From contig CAYTSA010000001.1 in the NCBI GenBank assembly GCA_964440345.1, forward strand, positions 1-64,000: 64,000 nt of DNA. Direction: 5' to 3'. A model generated the notes under the pieces. The model did not search any database. It was not told where the DNA came from and worked only from the letters and a program-made list of their open reading frames with translations. Both the position numbers and the translations under genes were made by a program. Source of the stretch: CAYTSA01 sp964440345. Lineage in GTDB: Bacteria > Desulfobacterota > Desulfovibrionia > Desulfovibrionales > Desulfovibrionaceae. This document shows, piece by piece, positions 34,912 through 43,539 of the stretch. Positions within the stretch are counted from its first letter, which is position 1, and the number at the start of each line of letters is the position of its first letter.

Positions 34912-35838
34912 ATGCCCAATGACCTTATTCTCTTTGCCTCCTACAGCGCCGCCATCTTTCTGGAAGCCGCGCCGTTTCTGCTCATCGGCTCTCTGCTCTC
35001 AGCAGTCATGGAGTCTGTAGTTCCGGACGGCTTTTTCGGCAAAAAACTGCCCAAGAGCATGCCCCTGCAGCTTACGGCCGGGCTGTTGGGCGGGTTCCTC
35101 CTGCCTACGTGTGAATGCGGCGTTGTGCCAGTGGCCCGGCGGCTGTTGTCCAAAGGCGCGCCGCCCGCCACAGCCGTGGCTTTCATGCTCTCTGCGCCGG
35201 TCATCAACCCCATTGTCCTTGTCTCTACCTATGTCGCCTTTGCCGGCGACTGGACCATGGTGCTAGGCCGTGTGTTTCTGGTGCTGGCTCCAGCTGGGGT
35301 GCTGGCGTCCGCGGCGGCGGCCATTCCGCCACAGGTCTTGCTGCGGCCAGACACAGAACCGCAACACATTCATTGCGGTTGCAGCCATGGCTGCAGCAGC
35401 CTTGATCATCATGATGATCACACTCATGTTTCCCGATGGCGGTCCATAGCGGCCCATGCAGCTGCAGAATTCGTGGACATGGCCAGATTTCTTGTACTCG
35501 GCGCGGCCATTGCCTCTGCGTACAAGGTGTTTGCGCCTGCGTCCATTGTCCAGGCCATGACCGCCAGCCCTTATCTTGCGGTGGCCGGCATGATGCTGCT
35601 CGCGGTGCTGCTCTCCATTTGTTCGGAGGCCGACGCCTTTGTAGCAGCGTCTTTTCAGTCGGTGGAGCGCAGCGGCCAGTTGGCTTTCATAGGCATCGGC
35701 CCCATGGTGGACCTGAAACTTATCCCCATGTTTTTTGCAGTGTTCCACCGCCGTTTTGCTACGGCGCTTTTGATCATTCCAATCTTTCTGGTATATCTTT
35801 TCAGCATTATATTCGCTTTTGGAGACACCAGCTTATGA
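34912..35838 (+). CDS. UPF0718/DUF318 (YraQ-like) permease with His/Cys-rich loop
   Basis: 308 residues, about eight membrane helices. Family motifs: PFLLIGSLLSAVME, LPTCECGVVPVARRLLSKGAPPATAVAFMLSAPVINP, and ICSEADAFVAASF. Between the two halves is a soluble loop (about 146-168) with HIHCGCSHGC and DHHDDHTH, a clear metal-binding stretch. The paired Cys of CECG lie in the membrane, as in the family. Family members are linked to metal or metalloid export, with no settled substrate. Divergent from znuA and overlapping the DUF1980 gene by 4 bases. A zinc role is inferred from context. Confidence 0.8.
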   Translation: MPNDLILFASYSAAIFLEAAPFLLIGSLLSAVMESVVPDGFFGKKLPKSMPLQLTAGLLGGFLLPTCECGVVPVARRLLSKGAPPATAVAFMLSAPVINPIVLVSTYVAFAGDWTMVLGRVFLVLAPAGVLASAAAAIPPQVLLRPDTEPQHIHCGCSHGCSSLDHHDDHTHVSRWRSIAAHAAAEFVDMARFLVLGAAIASAYKVFAPASIVQAMTASPYLAVAGMMLLAVLLSICSEADAFVAASFQSVERSGQLAFIGIGPMVDLKLIPMFFAVFHRRFATALLIIPIFLVYLFSIIFAFGDTSL

Positions 35839-36611
35839 CCAGCGCCCTGCACAAGATTGGCTCTGTGAGCGAAGGACTTCTTCTACTCGCCTTGGCCGGC
35901 TTTGCCGGCTGGCTGACGCTGGGCGACAGTTATTGGATGCTGCTCAACCCCACTTTCAAACCCCTTACTGCGGTTTTCAGCGCAGGACTTGCGGTTTTCG
36001 GGATCATTCTTTTTCGTACAACACGCCAGTTTTCCTGGCAAAAAAGCATTCCTTTGGCTTTTGCGCTTGCTTGCTGTATCATTGCAGTTTCTGATTCGTG
36101 GGAACGCCCTGCTCCTGGCTTCTCAAACCCGGAGCAAGCAGATTCCGGACCCTCCCGGCTGGTCATGAATGAACATGAATACATTAAAATCAACACTGCA
36201 GAATTGTTCAGCTTAGTCCAAAACACGCCTGACAGCCTGAAGGGCGAACTGTTTGTGCTCCGGGGCCAGGCATTGCGCAGCCCAACGCTGGACAAGGAAG
36301 GTTTTTTTGTTCTGGCCCGCACCGCCATAGTCTGCTGCCTGGCGGACTCTGTGACCGCCGGATTCCTCGTTCCCTGGCCCCAAACAACTACGATGGCGCA
36401 CGGCGAATGGGTACAAGTTTTCGGAAAAATCGCCCCCATGGCGCGGACTGTGGCGTTCCCCAAGGACATTAACGCAGATTTGGCGTTTCCCGCCGCCAAC
36501 CTAGCTATTGAGCAGCAGCATATCCTGCTCCCGGACCACTTACAGCCAACCCCCGCGCCTGAAATTCCATATATTTTCGCAACAAGTGACGCCGAGCCTT
36601 TTTTTTATTAA
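35835..36611 (+). CDS. DUF1980/TIGR03943 (YcgQ-like) membrane protein
   Basis: 258 residues. Two or three membrane helices at the N-terminus (LLLLALAGFAGWLTLG; FSAGLAVFGIILF; IPLAFALACCIIAVSDSW) and a soluble domain with EYIKINTAELFSLVQNTPDSLKGELFVLRGQ and FFVLARTAIVCCLADSV, the conserved C-C-x-x-D motif of the family. These proteins nearly always accompany a YraQ/YcgR-type permease, as here with a 4-base overlap, and probably form a complex with it. GGAG site before the ATG. Confidence 0.82.
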   Translation: MTSALHKIGSVSEGLLLLALAGFAGWLTLGDSYWMLLNPTFKPLTAVFSAGLAVFGIILFRTTRQFSWQKSIPLAFALACCIIAVSDSWERPAPGFSNPEQADSGPSRLVMNEHEYIKINTAELFSLVQNTPDSLKGELFVLRGQALRSPTLDKEGFFVLARTAIVCCLADSVTAGFLVPWPQTTTMAHGEWVQVFGKIAPMARTVAFPKDINADLAFPAANLAIEQQHILLPDHLQPTPAPEIPYIFATSDAEPFFY

Positions 36612-36620
36612 TCTCCCCCC

Positions 36621-38165
36621 ATGGCTATCATCGACAACTCAGTCAAATCCCGCATCCGGCTCTTTTTTCTGTTGCTTGCGGTGCTACCCGTTCTTATCGG
36701 CCTGACAGTGTTTTCCCTGTATCTGCGAGCCCGCTACTTCGAGGAGAACCAGCTGCGCATTTTGAACACGTTGCAGTATCAGAAACTGCTCATAGACGCG
36801 TGGCTGGAAGACCGCGCGCAAGACGTGACCTTTATCTCTCAGCTGGACTTTGTTGCTGCAGGCAATCTGGACGCCATGGAGGCCTTTTTCCAAGACTATG
36901 TGCATGTGCACGACGAAGTCTACGCCGTCGTATATGTAACCCCCGACGGCAAGACTGCTGTTGACCAGTCGCCCAGACTGGGCATCGACTTGTCTGACAG
37001 AACGTATTACAAAATGGCAATGCAGGGAAAATCATGGATTTCCAACATCGTCATTGGCAGGCAGTCCGGCGAGCCAATCATTATTTTTTCCTCTCCCGTG
37101 CTTGGTCCCCAAGGTGATTTCAACGGGCTTATATTCTGTCCCGTCAAGGTCCACACTTTGGAGCACATGATCTCCAGCTATCAGGTCGACGGCTTAAGCC
37201 ATTCCCGTCTTGTGGACGCCGCGGGATATCCTTTGCTCGGAGGCGGAGAATCGCCTGTGCTTCCTCTGGGTAAAAAGCAGCCATACATCAACGACAAAGG
37301 CCAACAAGTCATCGGCGCATCCGTCCCATTGGACTACAAGAACTGGCGGCTTGTGGGCGAAGCCAAAGTGCTGGACGTCCTGGGCAACTATTACCTGCAA
37401 ATCGGGGTCTTCTCTGCCGCCTGCCTGGGCGCTCTGGCGTTGCTCACGCCGCTTATACTGCGGCTCATCCACTCAATTTCTGGTCCCCTGATCATTCTTT
37501 CCCACTACGCCAATGCGGTACGCTACGGTCGGCCCCCTGATGCATGTCCTGCCCCGATGCACGGCTCGCCCGTAGAAATTCAAACGTTGCGCGACTCCAT
37601 CTGCGCCATGGTGGAGCAACTTAATGAAAACATGACCAGGCTGGAGCAGCTATCCAACACCGATCAGCTGACAGGTCTTCACAACCGGCGGTACCTTGAA
37701 AACGAAGGCGGCAGGCTGGCAAAGATATGCATCCGCGGCGGACAGCCGTGCTCCTGTTTGATGATCGACCTGGACTACTTCAAAGAAGTCAACGACTCCC
37801 ATGGCCATGCCGCCGGGGATATGGCCCTGAAGGCTGTTGCCAAGACCATCTTGGATTGTTGCCGAGAGTCAGACCTAGTTGCCCGCTACGGTGGCGAGGA
37901 GTTTTCCGTTATTGCCCCTAATGCAGACGCTGAGCACGCTTTCAGGATTGCAGACCGCATCCTGACCGCAATGCGGTCCACCTCCATTGACATCGGCGTC
38001 GAATCTCTACGCCTCATGGTATCCATCGGCGTTGCCGAGCTGTCAGAGCAATTGCAATACGGCGCCACGCCCCTGGAAGACATGCTCTCCAAAGCCGACC
38101 GGGCCCTTTACGGGGCCAAAAAACAGGGACGCAACCGCATTGTTTCCTACAAGAATCTGGAATAA
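36621..38165 (+). CDS. Membrane diguanylate cyclase with double-Cache sensor
   Basis: 514 residues. Helix at 13-35, periplasmic dCache domain (about 40-265, with TPDGKTAVDQSPRLGIDLSDR, YYKMAMQGKSWISN and GEPIIIFSSPV), helix at about 258-283, a HAMP-like linker, and a GGDEF domain. The active site is GGEEF (424-428), so it should make cyclic di-GMP from two GTP. An inhibitory I-site RxxD (415-418) sits five residues upstream, giving product feedback. The ribosome site is poor. It is 9 bases after the DUF1980 stop, perhaps by chance. The 287 bases after it hold only weak inverted repeats. Confidence 0.92.
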   Translation: MAIIDNSVKSRIRLFFLLLAVLPVLIGLTVFSLYLRARYFEENQLRILNTLQYQKLLIDAWLEDRAQDVTFISQLDFVAAGNLDAMEAFFQDYVHVHDEVYAVVYVTPDGKTAVDQSPRLGIDLSDRTYYKMAMQGKSWISNIVIGRQSGEPIIIFSSPVLGPQGDFNGLIFCPVKVHTLEHMISSYQVDGLSHSRLVDAAGYPLLGGGESPVLPLGKKQPYINDKGQQVIGASVPLDYKNWRLVGEAKVLDVLGNYYLQIGVFSAACLGALALLTPLILRLIHSISGPLIILSHYANAVRYGRPPDACPAPMHGSPVEIQTLRDSICAMVEQLNENMTRLEQLSNTDQLTGLHNRRYLENEGGRLAKICIRGGQPCSCLMIDLDYFKEVNDSHGHAAGDMALKAVAKTILDCCRESDLVARYGGEEFSVIAPNADAEHAFRIADRILTAMRSTSIDIGVESLRLMVSIGVAELSEQLQYGATPLEDMLSKADRALYGAKKQGRNRIVSYKNLE

Positions 38166-38200
38166 CCATGGCGCATGGGGTCAACACCTACAGGCGCTAC

Positions 38201-38223
38201 AGCATTTTACCATTGTAAATGTT
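38201..38223. repeat. Degenerate relative of the AGCATTT...AAATG element
   Basis: AGCATTT, a 9-base centre and AAATGTT, resembling the elements at 34846 and 52132. It lies between the diguanylate cyclase stop and hisG stop; nothing else in 38166-38452 is interpretable. Confidence 0.35.
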
Positions 38224-38452
38224 GAGACGCTCTTGTGCATTACCCTTAAAACAATTGTACATTGCTTCAGGAGCGAGCATTGTCTTTCGTGAACATGCGC
38301 TATCGGCACAAAAGACATAGCCAGAGAAATCGCTGTTATCACAATCTCGAAGTAGTCATGGGCGCTGTACAGAATTGCTTTCAGGCGGCATCCCGGTTTT
38401 GTAACGAGCCGCTGTGGCTGGGGTTATGTTGCACTCGAAACGGGAAGCGGCA

Positions 38453-39337
38453 TTACACCACCTTGTTCAGGCTGTATTCGATAACTCCCTCGGCGCCCAG
38501 GGCTTTGAGCCGGGGAATCAGGTCCCGCACCGTGGACTGATCTACCACTATTTCGATGGAGAGCCAGTCAGAATTGTACAGATGCGCCACAGTGGGGGAG
38601 GTCAGGCTGGGCAAACTCTCCATGATTGTGTCCATGGCGTTCTGCGGCGCGTTCATTTTCAAACCCACTAGTTTTTCAGCGCACAGCGCGCCCTGCATCA
38701 TCAGGTTCAGGGTCTCAATCTTACTCTTTTTCCAGGGATCGCTCCAGGATTGCTTGTTGGCGATGAGCTGGGTGGAGGTCTGCAGCAGCTCGGCAATGAT
38801 GCGCAGCCCGTGCGCCTTGATGGTGGCGCCTGTCTCGGTAACTTCCACAATGGCGTCAGCCAAACCTTCAACCACCTTGGCCTCGGTGGCGCCCCAGGAA
38901 AACTCCACGTCCACAGGTATGTTGGCGTCTTGGAAGTACTTCACTGTAAAGTTCTTCAGCTCGGTGGCGATCTTCTTGCCAGCCAGATCTTCAGGCCGCT
39001 TGTACGGGGACTCGCCAGCTACGGCCAGAACCCACCGGGCCGGGCGGTTGGAGACCTTGGAGTAAACCAGCTCGCTGACCCATTCCACACTGGATTCGTT
39101 CTCCAGTATCCAATCCTTGCCAGTCAGGCCGGCGTCCAGGGTGCCGTCCTCCACATAGCGGGACATTTCCTGCGCCCGGCACATGGAAATCTGCAATTCA
39201 GGGTCGTTGACTTCCGGGAAGTAGTTGCGGTGATGCTGCCGGATTTTCCAACCGGACTTTTCCAGTAGATTTATGGTGGCGTCCTGCAAGGAGCCCTTAG
39301 GGATGCCAAGTTTCAGAATATTCGTCTTATCAGACAT
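38453..39337 (-). CDS. hisG: ATP phosphoribosyltransferase, long form
   Basis: 294 residues, the long homohexameric HisG with its C-terminal ACT-like regulatory domain, so no HisZ is needed. First step of histidine synthesis: ATP plus PRPP gives phosphoribosyl-ATP, with feedback by histidine. Motifs include LGIPKGSLQDATINLLEKSG, DAGLTGKDW, the PRPP-binding EVTETGATIKAHG, and the C-terminal domain from about 215. The ATG follows the hisI stop with no base between. Confidence 0.95.
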   Translation of the reverse strand: MSDKTNILKLGIPKGSLQDATINLLEKSGWKIRQHHRNYFPEVNDPELQISMCRAQEMSRYVEDGTLDAGLTGKDWILENESSVEWVSELVYSKVSNRPARWVLAVAGESPYKRPEDLAGKKIATELKNFTVKYFQDANIPVDVEFSWGATEAKVVEGLADAIVEVTETGATIKAHGLRIIAELLQTSTQLIANKQSWSDPWKKSKIETLNLMMQGALCAEKLVGLKMNAPQNAMDTIMESLPSLTSPTVAHLYNSDWLSIEIVVDQSTVRDLIPRLKALGAEGVIEYSLNKVV

Positions 39338-39721
39338 TTATTTGTAGACCTCCTTGGGATCGAAAACCAGGGGCGAGCACTCAGACACAGCCCCGTCCTT
39401 GAGTTCACGGAAAAAACAGCTGCGAAAGCCTTTGTGGCAGGCTGCGCCCCCCAGTTGCTCCACCAGCAGCACAATGGCGTCGCTGTCGCAATCCAGCCGA
39501 ATCGCACTGACCTTTTGCACGTGGCCCGAGGTTCCCCCCTTGCGCCACAGAGTCTGCCGGCTACGGCTCCAATAGTGGGCCTCGCCAGTTTCCAGGGTTT
39601 TGTTCCAGCTCTCCTCGTTCATATAGGCGAGCATGAGCACCTCGCCAGTGGCGGCGTCCTGGGCTATGGCAGGCAACAGCCCGCCGCCTTTGACAAAATC
39701 AGGCGAAAAGTCACTATTCAT
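39338..39721 (-). CDS. hisI: Phosphoribosyl-AMP cyclohydrolase
   Basis: 127 residues, stand-alone HisI without a fused HisE. Opens the purine ring of phosphoribosyl-AMP, third step of histidine synthesis. Metal-site residues lie in RLDCDSDAIVLLVEQ and CHKGFRSCFFREL; the front motif MLAYMNEESWNKTLETGEAHYWSRSR is typical. Start at 39721 (MNSDFSPDF); the frame upstream to 39790 is not conserved. Directly joined to hisG. Other his genes are elsewhere. Confidence 0.94.
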   Translation of the reverse strand: MNSDFSPDFVKGGGLLPAIAQDAATGEVLMLAYMNEESWNKTLETGEAHYWSRSRQTLWRKGGTSGHVQKVSAIRLDCDSDAIVLLVEQLGGAACHKGFRSCFFRELKDGAVSECSPLVFDPKEVYK

Positions 39722-39809
39722 AGGCAATGCAGTTCCTTTGTATGCAATGTATGCTTCCAGAACCACTAACCATAGACACTTGCGCCGCATTGCGCAAGTG
39801 TGTGACGCG

Positions 39810-40886
39810 TTACGTTTTGGCGCCAGGGTCAGCCTTCAACTGCCCGCACGCCGCGGCAATGTCCGCGCCTTTGGATTTGCGCAAAGTGGCGGTCAGGTTC
39901 TTGGCCCGGAGCACGTCCTGGAAGGCCTCCACCTGTTCCGTGTTTGGTTTGGCGTAGGGCGCTGCTACGTCCCCAGGCGGGTTGTAGGAGATCAGGTTCA
40001 CCTTGGCTTTGACCTTTGAGAGCAGCCTCACCAAGTCCCGGGCGCAGGCAGTGGAATCGTTCACCCCGCCCAGCATCAAGTACTCAAAGGTGAGCCTCTG
40101 CCGCGGCTTGAGCGGGTAGGCCCGCAAGGATTCCATGAGCCGGTCCAGGGAGCAGGCCCGGGCCGCCAGGGGCATGATCTGTTCGCGCAACTGCTGGGAA
40201 GGCGCGTGCAGGGAAACCGCCAAGGAGACCAGCCCGCTCTCGCCCAGGGCGGGCAATTTGTCCGGCAAGCCAACTGTCGAAACTGTGACGCGTCTGGGTG
40301 AGAAGTCCAGCCCCTCGGCGTTGGTGATGGTCTCCAGGCTATGCAGAAGATTGCTCAGGTTTTGCAGAGGCTCGCCCATGCCCATGAAAACCAGATTGCG
40401 CAGCAGGCGCGTTTCATTGCCGGAGGCGTGGCGCTTCTGCAGCCAGCGCCGGGCAACAAGGATTTGCCCGCATATCTCGCCAGGCGCCATGTTCCGGGTC
40501 AGGCCCATGGAGCCGGTGGCGCAGAAGGTGCAGCCCATGCTGCAGCCCACCTGGGTGGAAAGGCACTGGGTAAAATGGTCCTTTTCCGGGATGAGCACGG
40601 TTTCGATCTGCTCGCCGTCAGCGAGCGCCAACAGAAATTTCACCGTGCCGTCAGCGCTCTCTTGGATGGCGGCGACACTGGGCCAGCCAATGACGGCGCT
40701 TTCCTGCATCCTCTGGCGCAGGTCCTTGCCCAGGCTGGTCATGGACTCGAAGGAATCCGCGCCCTTGCGCCACAGCCATTGCCACAGCTGCCGGCTGCGG
40801 TAAGGCTTTTCGCCCAGCGCCGCGCAAAAAGACTCCAGCTCGGACAGTGAAAAGCCCAGCACGTCAGGTTTGCCGTCTTGGGCCAT
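39810..40886 (-). CDS. rlmN: Dual-specificity 23S rRNA/tRNA adenine-C2 methyltransferase
   Basis: 358 residues. Radical SAM enzyme methylating A2503 of 23S rRNA and A37 of some tRNAs. The cluster motif CSMGCTFC, the FMGMGEPLQN loop, and the methyl-carrying Cys near the C-terminus (AACGQLK) are present. Starts at ATG 40886, 5 bases after the stop of the upstream HD protein gene, so probably co-transcribed with it. Confidence 0.94.
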   Translation of the reverse strand: MAQDGKPDVLGFSLSELESFCAALGEKPYRSRQLWQWLWRKGADSFESMTSLGKDLRQRMQESAVIGWPSVAAIQESADGTVKFLLALADGEQIETVLIPEKDHFTQCLSTQVGCSMGCTFCATGSMGLTRNMAPGEICGQILVARRWLQKRHASGNETRLLRNLVFMGMGEPLQNLSNLLHSLETITNAEGLDFSPRRVTVSTVGLPDKLPALGESGLVSLAVSLHAPSQQLREQIMPLAARACSLDRLMESLRAYPLKPRQRLTFEYLMLGGVNDSTACARDLVRLLSKVKAKVNLISYNPPGDVAAPYAKPNTEQVEAFQDVLRAKNLTATLRKSKGADIAAACGQLKADPGAKT

Positions 40887-40891
40887 AGTCC

Positions 40892-42232
40892 TTACAGCCG
40901 CTCCCTGTCCTTGTAGCGAATGGCGAACTCCACAGCGTCAGGCACAGTGTTCACGCTGCCGTCAATCTGAGCCTGGAGCAAGGCTTCGCGTATGACGCCT
41001 ATGGCCGGACCAGGCTTGAGCCCGGTGAACTGCATGATTTCGTTTCCGTTCAGCAAAGGCTCCAGGGTGCTTTCAGGCATATCTGCACGCTCAAGTATCT
41101 TCATGTTGTGATTGAACTCGGCGTAGCTGCCCTCGCTGGCTTTTATGGACGCCCGGGCCATCTCGATGAGCCTGGGGTATTCGTCCAGGGCCTTGAAGCG
41201 GCGGATGCCCCGGTCGTTGAGCATGAAATGGAAGCGGTGGTGATGCCGCACCAAGTGGCAGACAAGGTCCACGTCCTCCACTGGAAAGCTCATGCGGCCC
41301 AGTATCTTACGGGTAACCTTGGCCCCCACGTGGGGATGATGGTAAAAGGACCACTGGCCGTCCAGAAATTCGCCGGTGAACAGCTTGCCAACGTCGTGGA
41401 ACAAGCAAGCGAGGACGCCAAACCAGTCGTAAGGCAACTCTTCTGGATAGCGGCGCATAGTCTCCAGGGTGTGCTCCAGCACGTTTTCTGTGGCGCCGGT
41501 TTCGTTTTTCACCTGCATCACCCGGCTCAGGGCGGCCACTTCTGGAATAAGGCCATGCAACAACTGGGAGTCGAAAAGCATGCGCACAAAATGACACATG
41601 TTTTCAGCCTCCACCTTGCGCCACTCGTCCATAATGTCCGTGACCGGGCAGTAGTCCAGCATGCGCTGTGCGCCGCGCACTACGGCCATCCACGTGTTGG
41701 CCTCCAGGTGCAGGCTGAAGTTGGCGGCAAAGCGCAGCGCCCGGAAGCCGAGCATGTAGTTGCGCTTAAGGGTTTCGTCGGGCATGCCGGTAAAGCGGAT
41801 AACCCCTTCGCTCAGGTCGGCAAAGCCTTCGGTAACCGACGCGTGCTTGGGCGTGTACGGGCAGCACAGGCCGGGAACATCTACGCCGGGTTGTCCCAGG
41901 CCCTTGTCCATGGCCAGCTGCAACATTCTTCGCGTGGTGCGGGCAACAGTGTTTTCCGGATGCGAGCCGTCAGTCACGTCTGCAGAGTAAAACCGAAAGG
42001 TCAGGCCCTGGTCTTCAAGCACGCCGGTCACTTCGGAAGAATCTCCCGGATTGATTGAAGGAAAAACTCTGATCAGGTCGTCAATGGTCATGTCCGTGGC
42101 AACGTCTATCTCTTGCGGCTCGCCCTCCGGGGCCAACGCCTTATGCAGCCGTATATTGATGACATAGCCTTCAAAACCATTGCGGTTCATGGTCTTGCAA
42201 AGATTCTGGGCGGCTTCTATGGCCTGGGACAT
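40892..42232 (-). CDS. HD-domain protein with degenerate tRNA nucleotidyltransferase-like head
   Basis: 446 residues, GAGGAGG-type ribosome site. The plan is that of bacterial CCA-adding enzymes with an HD domain: N-terminal head, RRMLQLAM, FRALRFAANFSL neck, then HD (His279-Asp280 in LFHDVGK; HHPHVGAK, HLVRHHHRF). In the head, though, the GGxVRD loop reads EGYVINIR and the metal-binding DxD of DIDIAT reads EID (41-43), so nucleotidyl transfer looks doubtful. The phosphohydrolase site appears complete. It may have become a phosphatase/phosphodiesterase, or a divergent tRNA-end enzyme. A true cca gene should exist elsewhere if the head is dead. Confidence 0.75.
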   Translation of the reverse strand: MSQAIEAAQNLCKTMNRNGFEGYVINIRLHKALAPEGEPQEIDVATDMTIDDLIRVFPSINPGDSSEVTGVLEDQGLTFRFYSADVTDGSHPENTVARTTRRMLQLAMDKGLGQPGVDVPGLCCPYTPKHASVTEGFADLSEGVIRFTGMPDETLKRNYMLGFRALRFAANFSLHLEANTWMAVVRGAQRMLDYCPVTDIMDEWRKVEAENMCHFVRMLFDSQLLHGLIPEVAALSRVMQVKNETGATENVLEHTLETMRRYPEELPYDWFGVLACLFHDVGKLFTGEFLDGQWSFYHHPHVGAKVTRKILGRMSFPVEDVDLVCHLVRHHHRFHFMLNDRGIRRFKALDEYPRLIEMARASIKASEGSYAEFNHNMKILERADMPESTLEPLLNGNEIMQFTGLKPGPAIGVIREALLQAQIDGSVNTVPDAVEFAIRYKDRERL

Positions 42233-42259
42233 CTATGTTTTCCTCCTCGTATCATGCGG

Positions 42260-43528
42260 TTAGACGATACGTTTTCCGCCCATGAAGTGGGCCTGTACCC
42301 GTCCAGGCAAGGTATCGCCCAGACAAGGGGTGTTTTTTCCTTTGGAGTGCATGGCCTGGGGCGACACCTCCCATACAGCATGGGGATCGAAAAGTACAAA
42401 ATCCGCGGGGTCGCCGGCCTGAAAGCGGTTCACCGGCAGCGAGAACACCCGGCCAGGACCGTAGCACCACGCCTCCATGAGTTGCTCCAGGGTCAGCAAG
42501 TTTTGCGAGACCAGCGACCAGGTGAGAGACAAGGCGGTGTCCAAGCCGGAAATGCCGAATGGAGCATCCTCAAAAGGCCGTTCTTTTTCGTGGTCAGCAT
42601 GGGGGGCATGGTCAGTAGCCAGCATGTCAATGGTTCCTTCCGCCAAAGCGGCGCGAAGAACAGCCACGTCCTCGTCGCTGCGCAGGGGCGGGTTGACCTT
42701 GGCCCTGGGGTTATAGCCGCGCACCCGCTCCTCTGTAAACAGCAGATAATGCGGACAGGTTTCAGCAGAAACCTTGGCGCCTTTGGCTTTGGCCCAGGCG
42801 ATGACCTCCACAGATTCGCGGCAGCTTACGTGGGCAATGTGTACTGGCAGGTCAAGGTAGGACGCAAGGATGCAGTCCCGGGCCGCCTGGATGGCTTCAG
42901 CAGCTGTGGGCTGCCCCTTCAATCCCATCGTGCCGGACAAGGCGCTTTCGTTCATGGAGCCGTCAACGCCCAAATCTGGGTCCTGGCAATGGTCAATAAC
43001 GATTTTCCCCAGATCGGAGGCATATTCCATGCCCCGACGAAAAAGCTCGGCAGAACTGACAGGTAAACCGTCATTGGAAAAAGCGGCGCAACCAGCCGCC
43101 GCCAGCTCGGCCATGGGCGTAAGTTCCTTGCCAGCCAATCCTTTGGTCAACGCCCCGATGGGAAGCAATCTCGGCCCCTTGGGCCAGTGGCGCTTGGCCT
43201 GGGCGAGCATGTGTTCAGTTATCGACGAGTTGTCGTTAACTGGCTCTGTGTTGGCCATGCACATTACCTGTCCAAACCCGCCATGAGCCGCAGCCGCCAA
43301 GCCGGAGGCCACGTCTTCTTTGTACTCGAAGCCAGGCTCGCGAAAATGAGCGTGGGCGTCTATCAGGCTGGGCAGCAGCAACAGGTCGTGGGCGTCCACC
43401 TGCCGGCCGGAATAGTCTCTGGTCTCGTCATACGCCGCCAGCTCCAGAACCTTGCCAGATTTCACCAGCAGGTCCGAGACTGCGCCGTTCCAGAGGGCGC
43501 CGCGAACGACAAGGTCGGGTGTGGGCAT
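42260..43528 (-). CDS. pyrC: Dihydroorotase
   Basis: 422 residues, type I dihydroorotase of the amidohydrolase fold. Zinc ligands in DAHAHFREPG and later His residues (DHCQD, HIAHVSC), catalytic Asp in ATDHAPH. Third step of UMP synthesis: carbamoyl-aspartate to dihydroorotate. A catalytically dead PyrX is the alternative in some bacteria, but all metal ligands are present here. Encoded 11 bases after pyrB, probably as a complex. Confidence 0.93.
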   Translation of the reverse strand: MPTPDLVVRGALWNGAVSDLLVKSGKVLELAAYDETRDYSGRQVDAHDLLLLPSLIDAHAHFREPGFEYKEDVASGLAAAAHGGFGQVMCMANTEPVNDNSSITEHMLAQAKRHWPKGPRLLPIGALTKGLAGKELTPMAELAAAGCAAFSNDGLPVSSAELFRRGMEYASDLGKIVIDHCQDPDLGVDGSMNESALSGTMGLKGQPTAAEAIQAARDCILASYLDLPVHIAHVSCRESVEVIAWAKAKGAKVSAETCPHYLLFTEERVRGYNPRAKVNPPLRSDEDVAVLRAALAEGTIDMLATDHAPHADHEKERPFEDAPFGISGLDTALSLTWSLVSQNLLTLEQLMEAWCYGPGRVFSLPVNRFQAGDPADFVLFDPHAVWEVSPQAMHSKGKNTPCLGDTLPGRVQAHFMGGKRIV

Positions 43529-43539
43529 GTGGCGGCCTC

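Noticed and set aside
36708..36721. Search for tRNA, rRNA or small RNA genes
   Set aside because: I looked through all gaps and saw no tRNA cloverleaf, TTC-loop motif or rRNA segment. The interval given is only a placeholder for a window-wide negative.
41108..42058. Long plus-strand frame (316 codons) opposite the HD protein gene
   Set aside because: It lies wholly antisense to a well-supported gene, has no family features and no ribosome site. Long shadow frames are common at this GC content. The frames at 15989-16846, 21644-22405 and 42113-43066 are rejected for the same reason.
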